A stretch of 64,000 nucleotides of DNA from Thinopyrum elongatum (taxonomy: Eukaryota; Streptophyta; Magnoliopsida; Poales; Poaceae), in NCBI GenBank assembly GCA_011799875.1, contig CM022297.1:539074795-539138794 (forward strand), read 5' to 3'. The notes beneath the pieces were generated by a model, which saw only the letters and a list, made by a program, of their open reading frames with translations, did no database searches and was not told the DNA's origin. Every line of letters begins with the position of its first letter. Positions within the stretch are counted from its first letter, which is position 1. Shown here in pieces: positions 23,855 to 33,905 of the stretch. Both the position numbers and the translations under genes were made by a program.

Positions 23855-25433
23855 TGCTACTTCTTTAGCTTGCGTTGATTTTTCCCTTGAAGAGGAAAGG
23901 GTGATGCAGCAAAGTAGAGATAAGTATTTCCCTCAGTTAAGAAACAAGGTATCAATCCAGTAGGAGGCACAAGTAAGTCCCCAATATATGCACCTGCAGA
24001 GACTAACAAACACTTACATACAATGCGAAAAAGGGGTTGTCAATCCCTTCACGGTCACTTGCAAGAGTGAGATCTAATAGAGATAGATGTAAAAGATAAA
24101 TAAACACAAAAAGTAAATATAAATAAATTGCAGCAAGGTATTTTTGGTTTTTTTGGTTTTATAGATCTGAAAATATATGATGGAAAATAGACCTGGGGGC
24201 CATAGGTTTCACTAGAGGCTTCTCTCTCGAAGAAAGCATACGGTGGGTAAACAAATTACTGTTGAGCAATTGATAGAAAAGCGCATAATTATGACGACAT
24301 CCAAGGCAATGATCATGAATATAGGCATCATGTCCGTGATAAGTAGACCGAAACGATTCTGCATCTACTACTATTACTCCAGACATCGACCGACTCCTGC
24401 CTGCATCTAGAGTATTAAGTTGATAAGAACAGAGTAATGCCTTAAGCAAGATGACATGATGTAGAGGGATAAACTCAAGCAATATGATATAAACCCCATC
24501 TTTTTATCCTTAATGGCAACAATACAAATACGTGCCTCGCTACCCATACTGTCACTGGGTGAGAACACCACAAGATTGAACCCATCACAAAGCACCTCTC
24601 CCATTGCAAGAAAAACCAATCTAGTTGGCCAAACCAAATTGATAGATCGGAGAGAAATACAAAGCTATTTTAATCATGCATAAAAGAGTTCACAGAAGAC
24701 TCAAATAATATTCATAGATAATCTGATCATAAATCCACAATTCATCGGATCTCAACAAACGCACCGCAAAAGAAGATTACATCGAATAGATCTCCAAGAA
24801 CATCGAGGAGAACATTGTATTGAAGATCAAAGAGAGAGAAGAAGCCATCTAGCTACTAGCTATGGACCCGTAGGTCTGTGGTAAACTACTCACACATCAT
24901 CGAAAGGGCAGCAAGGTTGGTGTAAAGGCCCTCCGTGATCGAATCCCCCTCCAGCGGAGTGCCGAAAAGGCCCCAAGATGGGATCTCACGAGAACAGAAG
25001 CTTGCGGTAGCGGAAAAGTATTTTTGGTGTGCCCTCTGGTATAGGGGGATATTTGAGAATTTATAGTGCTGGAGTTAGGGTTAGGAGAGCCACGGGGGGG
25101 CCCACAAGCCCCCTGGCCACGCCCCCCTGGGGCGCGCCCCCAGGGCTTGTGGTCCGCTCGTGGGTCTTCTGGCCTCCTCCCCAAGTCTCGTGGGTTTCTT
25201 CTGGTCCGAGAAAAATCATCGTAAAGTTTTATTCTGTTTGGACTCCGTTTGGTATTGATTTTCTGTAAAAGTCAAAACAAGGAAAAAAATAGCAACTGGC
25301 ACTGGGCACTAGGTTAATAGGTTAGTCCCAAAAAATGATATAAAACAGCATATAAATGTATATAAAACATCCAAGATAGATAATATAATAGCATGGAATA
25401 ATAAAAAATTATAGATATGTTGGAGGCGTATCA
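23855..25433 (-). mobile_element. Gypsy 'A' LTR, array copy 3 (clean reference copy)
   Basis: The complete LTR is 1,579 bp, from TGCTACTTCTTTAGC to GGAGGCGTATCA. It is flanked on the left by GGCCT and on the right by the minus-strand polypurine tract. It is in Athila-type Triticeae LTR style. No gene lies inside. Confidence 0.8.
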
Positions 25434-25911
25434 AGCATCCTCAAGCTTAATTCCTGCTCGTCCTCTAGTAGGTAAATGATAAAAACAGAATTTTTGATGT
25501 GAAATGCTACCTAACATATTTATCAATGCAATTTTCTTTACTGTGGCATGAATGTTCAGATCCATAAGATTCAAAACAAAAGTTTAATATTGGCATAAAA
25601 ACAATAATACTTCAAGCATACTAATAAAGCAATCATGTCTTCTCAAAATATCATGGCTAAAGAAAGTTATCTCTACAAAATCATATAGGTTGGCCATGCT
25701 CTATCTTCATCACACAAAGTATTTTATCATGCACAACCCCGATGACAATCCAAGCAATTGTTTCATACTTTTAATGTTCTCAAGCTTTTTCAACTTTCAC
25801 GCAATACATGAGCGTGAGCCATGGATATAGCACTATAGGTGGAATAGAGTATGGTGGAGGTTGTGACGAGAAGGCAAAAAGGAGAAAGCCTCACATCAAC
25901 TAGGCAAATTA
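25434..25911 (-). mobile_element. Gypsy 'A' 3' internal stub, array copy 3
   Basis: Non-coding 3' internal sequence, effectively identical to 1,501-1,978. It is interrupted by the copia LTR after AATTA. Confidence 0.65.
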
Positions 25912-27680
25912 TGTTGGGAAATGTTGCATGGAAAACAAAAAAAATTCTACGCACACGCAAGATCTATCCATGGAGATGCATAGCAACGAGGGGGAGAGTG
26001 TGTCTACATACCCTTGTAGACCGTAAGCGGAAGCGTTTAACAACGCGGTTGATGTAGTCGAACTTCTTCGCGCTCCAACCAATCAAGTACCGAACGTACG
26101 GCACCTCCGCATTCTGCACACGTTTAGCTCGGTGACGTCCTCCGCCTTCTTGATCCAGCAAGACGGAGAGGTAGTAGATGAGTTCCGGTAGCATGACGGC
26201 ATGGTGACGGTGATGGTGAAGTGATCTCCGCAGGGCTTCGCCTAAGCACTACGAAAATATGACCGGGGGGTGTAAACGGTGGAGGGGGTTGCCACACACG
26301 GCTAGGCAATTGTCTGTTGTGTGCTAGGCGCCCCCTCCCACATATATATAGGTGGGAGGGAGGGAGGAGCAGCCAAAGGGGGCACCCAAGTAGGAGGAAT
26401 CCTACTTGGGATCTCTCCCAAGCCGCGCCCCCCTGCCTTGTATAGGTGCCGGGAAAAGGCAGGGGAGGGTTGCGCCCCCCCCCCCCCTTTCCTTTCTCAC
26501 TTGAGGAGGGAAAGGAAGGAGGGGCCACCCCCCCCTTTCCTTTCCCTAGGGCCTGCTGTCCAAAGAATGGGCGCACCAGGGGCTGGTCTGTCCCCCCTTT
26601 GGCCCATTAGGCCCATACACTTACCGGGGGTGTCCGGAACCCCTTCCGGTGACCCGATGACTACCCGGTGCACTCCGAAACTCTTCCGGTGTCCGAATAT
26701 CATCGTCCTATATATCAATCTTTACCTCTAGACCATTTCGAGACTCCTCGTCATGTCCGTGATCTCATCCGGGACTCCGAACAACATTCGATCATCAAAT
26801 CATATAACTCATATAACACTATATCGTCAACGAACGTTAAGCGTGCGGACCCTACGGGTTCGAGAACTATGTAGACATGACCGAGACACCTCTCCGGCCA
26901 ATAACCAATAGTGGAACCTAGATGCCCATATTGTCTCCTACATATTCTACGAAGATCTTTATTGATCGAACCTTATGACAACATACATAATTCCCTTTGT
27001 CCATCGGTATGTTACTTGCCCGAGATTCGATCGTCGGTATCCTCATACCTAATTCAATCTCGTTACCGGCAAGTCTCTTTACTCGTTCCGTAATACATCA
27101 TCCTGCAACTAACTCATTAGTCACTTTGCTTGCAAGGCTTCTTATGATGTGTATTACCAAGAGGGCCCAGAGATATCTCTCCGATACTCGAGTGACAAAT
27201 CCTAATCTCGATCTATGCTAACTCAACAAACACCTTTGGAGATACATGTAGAGCATATTTATGATCACCTAGTTACGTTGTGACGTTTGATAGCACACAA
27301 GGTATTCCTTCAGTATCCGGGAGTTGAATAATCTCATAGTTGAAGGAATATGTATTCGACATGAAGAAAACAATAGTAATAAACTGAATGATCAATATGC
27401 TAAGCTAACAGATGGGTCTTGTCCATCACATCATTCTCCTAATGATGTGATCCCGTTATCAAATGACAACTCATGTCTATGGTTAGGAAACCTTAACCAT
27501 CTTTGATCAACGAGCTAGTCTAGTAGAGGCTCACTAGGGACACGGTATTTGTTTATGTATCCACACATGTATTTAAGTTTTCGGTCAATACAATTCTAGC
27601 ATGAATAATAAACCTTTATCATGATTAAGGAAATATAATAATAACCATTTTATTATTGCCTCTAGGGCATATTTCCATCA
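25912..27680 (-). mobile_element. Copia 3' LTR (Angela/BARE-1-type), array copy 3
   Basis: The LTR is 1,769 bp, the same length as copy 1. It differs from copy 1 by only a few substitutions (for example 26,778, 27,062, 27,312 and 27,366). Confidence 0.75.
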
Positions 27681-27727
27681 GTCTCCCACTTGCACTAGTG
27701 TCAATAATCTAGTTCACATCGCCATGT
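27681..27727 (-). mobile_element. Copia internal remnant, array copy 3
   Basis: It has the polypurine tract and a single TTCACATCGCCATGT before the CACTA terminus. It carries the same 30-bp deletion as copy 2. Confidence 0.55.
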
Positions 27728-28051
27728 CACTAGTGTAGAATTGGGCTTTAGTCCCGGTTCGTGAGGCCCTTTAGTGCCGGTTCTGGAACCGGCACTAAAG
27801 GGTGGGGACTAAAGGCCCCCCTAGTCCCGGTTCAACACGAACCGGCACTAAAGGGCCACCATGTGGCACGAGCACGCGCTGGGGGGCTGGCACCAACCGG
27901 GACTAAAAGGTTTAGTGGTTTTGGTTTTAATATTTATTTTTCCTTTAATTTTGTGTTTTCCATTTAATTCTTTTTCATTTGCTGGTATTTTACGATACTA
28001 CATATTGTACATGTTATGCATATATATAAATAGAATTTCTCGTAGAACCGA

Positions 28052-28143
<92 letters not shown>
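28052..28143. repeat. (CA)n/(TA)n microsatellite in CACTA, copy 3
   Basis: An uninterrupted CA run followed by a TA run. On the minus strand it begins about 100 bp beyond the gene's stop codon. Confidence 0.9.
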
Positions 28144-28248
28144 CATCGAATGTCTCGCACGATCATTCACACATACACATGTATATATACAATTTGGTAT
28201 ATACAATTTCTCCTACAATTTGCAGATCATTACATGGAGGCATTAGGT

Positions 28249-31200
28249 CTAGCTAGGTATGGGGTAATAGTATTCTCCGTTGGGATCTATGACCTGGTCG
28301 AGCAAAAATCCCGCTATTTCCTCATGAATTGTTCGTATGCGATTCTCTGGTAGGAGTTGATCCCGCATCTCCTTCATCTTTAAAGAAGAGATCAAAATAT
28401 GCATGTATTATTAGTTGTGTGTATATATATTAGATAATGATGTAAAAATTGTGAATAGTGTTCTGGCAAACGTACCCATTGCTCTCAATCAGTTCTGCTC
28501 CTTTCGGACGTCATCATGCGAATGTTCTCGCAAACGTAGTATGCACATAAATCAGTCCCTGGCGCCTGCCTCAGGGCCTTTACGAGGATAGAATTCAATC
28601 GGATAATAATTAATCAAGCATGATAATGGTATTGAAGCTAGAATTAAAGAGATGGTAGCTAGCTGGTACTAGCTACTAAATTAATTACCTTGGGTCGACA
28701 CCATTTCAGCTCTTTTTTCCATGGGCCATCAACCTGTTTGATGAACTTTTCCCAAGCCCTGCCCGCCGGCAAAGAAAATTAATAAAGGAGTTATTAATTA
28801 GTTGATATCAAGAAATGATGAACTAAAGAGGCCGACATATAGTTTGATAATGATTGAAATTACCTGTCGACCATCCCCTTCACGATTGAGTATTCAGTAG
28901 TTTCTTTATATAGTGAGTCCAGTACTTGAACTTTTGCCTTGTCAACTTCAATGATTAACAAGATCCAGTGAAAACTGCATGCGCAGACATTTGTATAATT
29001 AAGCGGGCATGTCATAACTCATCAACTACACCTAGCTTATATATTAACATCTAGTAAGCAAAAACAGAATTTGTAGTACAAGACAGTGTCACTCACCCGA
29101 AGTTGTAAGGAAGTAGTATTTCTGGACAGGTATTTAGGCGCACCAAAGAACTATAGCAAACTTTTTTCTGTGTCTTTTCGTTCCTATGTACGCGTCCATG
29201 TCTCTTGATTAATGGTATTTGGGTCAATGAACCCAATGCCATAGCATCCTGCTTTTTTCATTTCATACATCTTCATTCTGCATAATACCACAGAAAAGAA
29301 TATAGTGAGGATAATTACAGGTAATGAACGAGCACTACAGCTAGCTGTAGAATTAAATTAATTACAGAAAGAAACCACTTATAGACAATAGCAACTGACG
29401 ATAGATTTGTCGAGTGCGTCTTGATTGAATAACTGAAACATTTCTTGAAACTCAACCCACGGATCTTTTCCATGGTAGTAATGCTCTTCAGTGACTTTCA
29501 CCATGAGGGACTCTTTATCGGTAGTCTTTACTTCTCTCATGTACCATTCATGCAATTCATACATTCTCGTTGATAGACTCTTGACCTCCTCAGGCTTGAC
29601 CAGAGGTTGGCCGCGGGCATATTTCCGTTTTAGTTGCTCCTCGGTAAAAGTTTCCATGGGCTCGATGCCTAGGAGTTGTTCTACAGTGACACTGGCCTCT
29701 TCAGCCTGCCTTCTATGATCGTCGGTTATTACCAGCTGATCGGCACCGGTACTCACATGTGTTGGTACAATGAGCGGGGGGATCGATTGCACCGCCTGTT
29801 CTCCCAACTTGGGAACAGTTTTCCCGCTTTTTTTGGCAGCTGCTTTGCTCGAGCTTGAGCTCGACTCCTTCTTTTGTTGTGTTTGATATGAATTGCTGAT
29901 TTGGTGCTCATAGTCTAAGGCCCTAGGCTTGGCAGATGGTGCTTGAGCCATATGAATAAAGTGGTCAACGACATGCTCAGGTACTTTCTCCTTTAGCGGC
30001 GGTGGCGGTTTCGGTCCAAAATGGGCCCTCAGTTGGGCTTGCACTTCGGCTTCGTTTTCCTCCTCAGTCAGGTCGTAAGGCAACCTTGGAAGAGGCTTGA
30101 GGCTTGGACCAAATTGGTATCTCTTGCCTCCTGTTGTACCGCTAGCTGCCGTAGCTACGACGCCTCTCTTCCGCCTTTGCTTAGGCGGCGGAGCCCGCTG
30201 AGGCGGCGGAGACGGCTGACTCGGTGCCTGACTTGGAGGAGGAGGACTGAGCTAACGCGGTGCCGGGCTTGGAGGAGAAGGAGTGGGCTGACGTGGTGCC
30301 GGACTTGGAGGAGGAGGAGTGGCCTGACGCGTTGGCGGACTTGGAGGAGCAGGACTTCGCTGAGGCGGTGGCTGACTTGGAGGAGCGGGAGTCCGCTGAC
30401 GCGGTGGCGGACTTGGAGGAGGAGCTGGATGACACGGTGTCGGTGGCCTTGGAAAGATGATGCAATCCTTTCTCCATAGAATGATACGATGTATGGCCTC
30501 TCCCAGTGTGCGCTCGTCGTCACCTCCAGGAATGTCAAGCTCTAGCCCCGAATATTGTGCCACCACTTCATCAACCACGACACAAGCATAGCCAGCTGGA
30601 ATCGGATTGCAATGGAAGGTTGCTTCAGGGGGATTTGTATAAGCAATGCCGTCCGCCACCTTCATGGATATGTTTCTTCATTTTAAAGTGTAGCTCACAA
30701 TTAGTGTTATCCATGATGTCATCCACAGGGTATCTATCCAGTAGTGCCTCATCGCCCGGGGCGGAACCCACGCTGCTTCTCGGCATGGATGGGACAGTGC
30801 TATCCAATGCTGGATCCGCTAGCTGCTGCCGCTGCTGAGACCCCCTTTCCTGGATAAGTGAGTCGATCTGCTGCTGCTGCCGCTGGAAAGCGAGTTCCAA
30901 ATCCGCGTGCTTTGATTCAACAATGGGAAGGTGGTCTGCTTCCTGCTTCCTCTGCTCCTCCTCCAACTTCCTCTTCTTCTCCTCCTGCATCTACTTTCTC
31001 GCACGGCTTCTGTAGTCGGCGTTCCAGTCCGCAAACCCCTCAAACCACGAAACAACGCCTTTGCCTCGTGTTCTTCCCGGGTGTTCAGGGTTCTTCAGGG
31101 CGCGCGTAAGCTCGTCGTTCTCTCTGTTGGGCGTGAACACCCCCGTTCGAGCCTCTTCTATTGCAACAATTAAATCGAGGTCGGCTCCTTGAAGACTTGC

Positions 31201-32224
31201 CCGCTCCAAAACCTCGCCTGTCTTTGGGTCCAACGTCCCCACATGCGCATAGAACCAAGTCCTGGACCTGGGGGGCCAGCTCAATGTAACTGGAATGACC
31301 CCTGCATCCACCATCTGTTGCTCAGCGAGATCCCACTTAGGTCGGGCCACATCGTAGCCACCTGGCCCCAGCTTATGGTGCCATATCTTTTTTGCGGCAT
31401 TGAGCTTGTTTATTCTCGACCGTTCCTGAGCTACTTCCGATTCGTTGAATTTCACGAAAGCGTCCCAGTGATCTCTTGCCTTCTCCAATGTTCCCTTGAA
31501 TTCTGGAGTCTTCTTTCCTCCTTCGATGTACTTGTTCCATATACTTTTCTTGTGGTTGTTGAATGCTATCGCCATCTTCCTAAGAGCAGCGTTCTTGACT
31601 TTCTGCACATCTGCATCTGTGAAATGATCTGGTAGGGTGAAATGTGACATGAGAGATTCCCAAAGCCGATCTTTTGCTCTTTGGTCGACAAAAGTAAGAT
31701 CTGGACGTTCCTTTGCGGGATTTTTCTATTCTTGAATGGAGATCGGGATTTGGTCTTTCACAAGAACTCCGCACTGACGAATGAACTTGCTCGCATTCTT
31801 CTTAGGCTCACGCGATTCGCCATTAGGTTTGATGTCATCGATGTTGTACTTTACGCCATCCTTCAACTTTTTGGCCGGGCCTCGCACTGTCCTGCTGCCT
31901 GTAGAAGATTTGCTCGATCCGGAGGGCTGAAAGAAGGAAGATCGATTCGTTAATATATATATATATATACAAAATCAATTAAAACATGTGATGATCACCA
32001 GATGCCTGCTTCTATAAATATACCTCGCCGGTATTTGTTATTTGAAGATCATCATAGTTCTGGACTTCATCTATTCGTTCGTCTTCATCGAATATCATAT
32101 CACCCTCCCCAGTATTGTTCAGATATTGTGAGCCGTCATCTTCTTCATTCTCATCTGGCCGGCTCGGGGAGCGTATGATCTCGAACATGGCCTCTTCTCC
32201 TTCTCTGCCGGTATTGTCCGCCAT
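28249..32224 (-). pseudogene. CACTA second ORF (Transposase_24-like / Ulp1 protease), array copy 3, disabled
   Basis: This is the same exon plan as 16,252-20,245. The start codon is at 32,224, the acidic exon 1 runs to about 32,024, and the large exon 2 from about 31,926 to 29,382. The C48 protease exons lie between about 28,980 and 28,480, and the stop is at 28,249. All inactivating changes of copy 2 are shared (TAG at 31,726, TAG at 30,991, the shift near 30,674, TAG at 30,252), so they predate the amplification. The only visible differences are a handful of substitutions and a shorter TA repeat in intron 1. On the minus strand the protease reads HW.., LDSLY, LRQAPGTDLCAYYVCENIR, so the catalytic residues are preserved while the frame is not. 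Confidence 0.8.
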
Positions 32225-32466
32225 AGCCTTTATTTAACTAATCTAGAAGAAATATAAAACAATTTAGTATTCAAATTAGAATGCATGCATGCAATCAATA
32301 AGGAAAAACTGAATCATAGTACATAATATGCATCTCGAATAATCCAGATAATTAATATGCATCATCGAATATAATCTCGAATACATCGTCTCGAATATTA
32401 TCGAATAATATATATAATCTCAAATACATCGTCTCGAATATCTCGAATACATCACTAGCTAATACA

Positions 32467-32935
32467 GATCGAATACTATCGAATAATCTAGTTCACTCGC
32501 GATTCCTGAGGCGCGGGCGGTGGACACCCAAAGAGAAGGAACCATCACAGGATCATAGCTCGGGTGAGATCCCCGAAGAACCTGCCAGGTATTGGAGAAC
32601 CTGACGTCCAACGCAGCCATGTAGCGATGGACGTGCTCGTCCTCCTCCCTGACACGACGACATACCACCTCCGGCGGGGCCGGCTGCCTCCGCACCGAAA
32701 GTGGCCCACGCGAACGCCACCAAAGGAGCTCCGGGTCGACGACGGGACCCGGGGCCGGGCTCCTCACCAAGCGGCGCGCCCCTGAAGGTAGCACCTCCCA
32801 GTGCCAGCCCGGCGGAGTCTAGTCCCGGACATGGCTCCTCTGAAGCAGGACGTCGTCGTGAACGGGTCGACGGCGAGGATGCGGGCCAGGCATCGTTGAC
32901 GTCGAGAACAAATTCTATGCAAATATAACATTTTT
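32467..32935 (-). mobile_element. CACTA segment upstream of its gene, present once
   Basis: The GC-rich sequence continues the CACTA beyond the duplication break. A 111-aa minus-strand open frame (32,459-32,794) covers it, containing RRLVRSPAPGPVVDPELLWW. I do not recognise the product and treat it as transposon-borne sequence of unknown coding status. Confidence 0.5.
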
Positions 32936-33281
32936 TAAATTATTGAATTGTGATTTCTTATATACGAGGAAAACCTTTAGTCCCTGGCTATAGGAACAGG
33001 ATTCAGAATCATAACGGATTCTCTTAACCTTTAAGGGATTTAACAAAATGGCGCCATTCTGAATGTGCAGAAAATGGTCCATATTTTTTCTGATCTCATC
33101 TACCCTTCTATATGTCACGTTGTCTAGTGTCAAAGGATTCAAGAAAACCATGGCTTCATCGTTAGCTGGAAGTAACAGGCGCATGATGGTACGAAACTCT
33201 CCAAAGTTGTTTTGGAACGGAGTCCCGGATAGGATAATTCGCTTTTTGGTACGAAGTTCAGCAAGAGCCTTCCGAATATCG
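32914..33281 (-). pseudogene. SNF2-family helicase exon fragment (DRD1/CLASSY-like), left arm
   Basis: Reading the minus strand from the palindrome centre gives LPNSDIRKALAELRTKK, then RIILSGTPFQNNFGEF and RTIMRLLLPANDEAM. It continues open to a stop near 32,915. LSGTPFQNN is a conserved helicase motif of SNF2 ATPases. The NNF-x-EF continuation and the following sequence resemble plant DRD1/CLASSY-type remodellers, which act in RNA-directed DNA methylation. No ATP-binding (GKT) or C-terminal helicase motifs are present, so it is only one exon's worth of the protein. The segment beyond NDEAM differs from the right arm. SNF2 membership is clear; the subfamily is an inference from memory. Confidence 0.7.
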
Positions 33282-33545
33282 CTATTTGGAAGGTCTTTGC
33301 TGAATTTCGTACCAAAAAGCGAATTATTCTATCAGGACTCCGTTCCAAAATAACTTTGGAGAGCTTCGTACCATCATGCGCCTGTTACTTCCGGCTAATG
33401 ATGAAATCATGGATTTCTTCAATACTTTGACACAAGAGAACATGCATATATAGAAGCTAGGGGTACGTAGATGAGATCAGAAAAAAATGTTATCAACTTA
33501 ATTATGCACATCCATAATGGGGGCATTCTTGATAAATCCCTTATT
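33018..33545. repeat. Near-loopless inverted repeat (~0.5 kb) of SNF2-like sequence
   Basis: The symmetry centre is at about 33,281. The core arms (about 33,130-33,279 and 33,283-33,420) differ at roughly 10 of 119 positions I aligned by eye. Similarity continues more weakly to about 33,018 and 33,545 (shared TCTGATCTCATCTAC and its complement GTAGATGAGATCAGA). There is practically no spacer, so a transcript could fold into a long hairpin. Confidence 0.85.
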
Positions 33546-33560
33546 AAATGTTGCATATGT
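33282..33560 (+). pseudogene. SNF2-family helicase exon fragment, inverted second copy, frameshifted
   Basis: The plus strand reads LPNIAIWKVFAEFRTKK then RIILSG. A 1-bp deletion near 33,338 breaks the frame before the TPFQNNFGE.. continuation, which resumes in another frame (RTIMRLLLPANDE near 33,370-33,405). Further on are a remnant like TQENMHI-stop-KLG and, at about 33,508-33,546, a frame reading HIHNGGILDKSL. Those stretches fit the DRD1/CLASSY-like continuation better than the left arm does. The two arms are therefore related copies with separate decay, not one simple fold-back. Confidence 0.65.
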
Positions 33561-33660
33561 CAAAATTCAAACTTTGACATATGATCAAACTTTGATATAT
33601 GATCAAATGTTGCATATGTCAAAATTCAAACTTTGACATATGATCAAACTTTGACATATG
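33545..33660. repeat. Direct duplication, ~58-bp unit
   Basis: The block beginning AAATGTTGCATATGTC and containing CAAACTTTGACATATGATC occurs twice in succession. Confidence 0.85.
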
Positions 33661-33905
33661 ATATCTAGCTAATTCATCTAACATTAATATATCTAGCTAA
33701 TTCATCTAACATTTGACAAAAGTATAAAAAACTAATTCATCTAACATTAATATATCTAATTCATCTAACTAAAAGTATAAAAAACTAATTCATCTAACAT
33801 TAATATATCTAGCTAATTCATCTAACATTTGACATTAATCTAATTCATCTAAAACTTTGACATTAATCTAACATTTATATATATCTAATTCATCTAACAT
33901 CTTAT
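33661..33905. repeat. AT-rich minisatellite based on CTAATTCATCTAACATT
   Basis: At least eight copies of (C)TAATTCATCTAACAT occur, separated by short linkers such as AATATATCTAG and TTGACAAAAGTATAAAAAA. No gene is here. Confidence 0.9.

Larger units (their letters stand above)
1..32466. repeat. Tandem array of an ~11.98-kb composite transposon unit (one partial, two full copies)
   Basis: The same order of elements (gypsy-B LTR, gypsy-A LTR and stub, copia LTR, CACTA) recurs with offsets of about 11.99 kb. Copy 1 is entered inside the gypsy-A LTR at base 1 and ends near 8,510. Copy 2 runs from about 8,510 to 20,487, and copy 3 from 20,488 to 32,466. Reading copy 1 (1-4,050) against copy 3 shows about 12 substitutions, nearly all transitions. 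Copy 2 (16,260-20,460) against copy 3 shows about 5. The array continues to the left of the window. Copy number is uncertain because one unit length is low quality. Confidence 0.9.
27728..32935 (-). mobile_element. CACTA transposon (Caspar-like), array copy 3, longest version
   Basis: The terminal CACTAGTG is at 27,728 and the subterminal TTTAGTCCCGGTT repeats run to about 27,915. This copy continues past 32,466, where copies 1 and 2 are cut, through a GC-rich segment (32,510-32,910) ending near 32,935. There SNF2-like sequence begins. The other terminal inverted repeat and the TNP2 transposase are not present. Confidence 0.75.

Noticed and set aside
1..32466. Idea that the whole three-copy array is an assembly duplicate of one locus
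   Set aside because: Clean parts of copies 1 and 3 differ by about a dozen substitutions and a 30-bp indel, so at least two real copies exist. Only the low-quality unit is in doubt.
33063..33353. 96-aa plus-strand frame across the palindrome
   Set aside because: It is the complement of the SNF2-coding minus strand and exists because the palindrome mirrors itself.
33541..33905. CRISPR-like regular spacing of repeats
   Set aside because: Repeats are AT-rich, of uneven spacing, with related spacers; a plant minisatellite.
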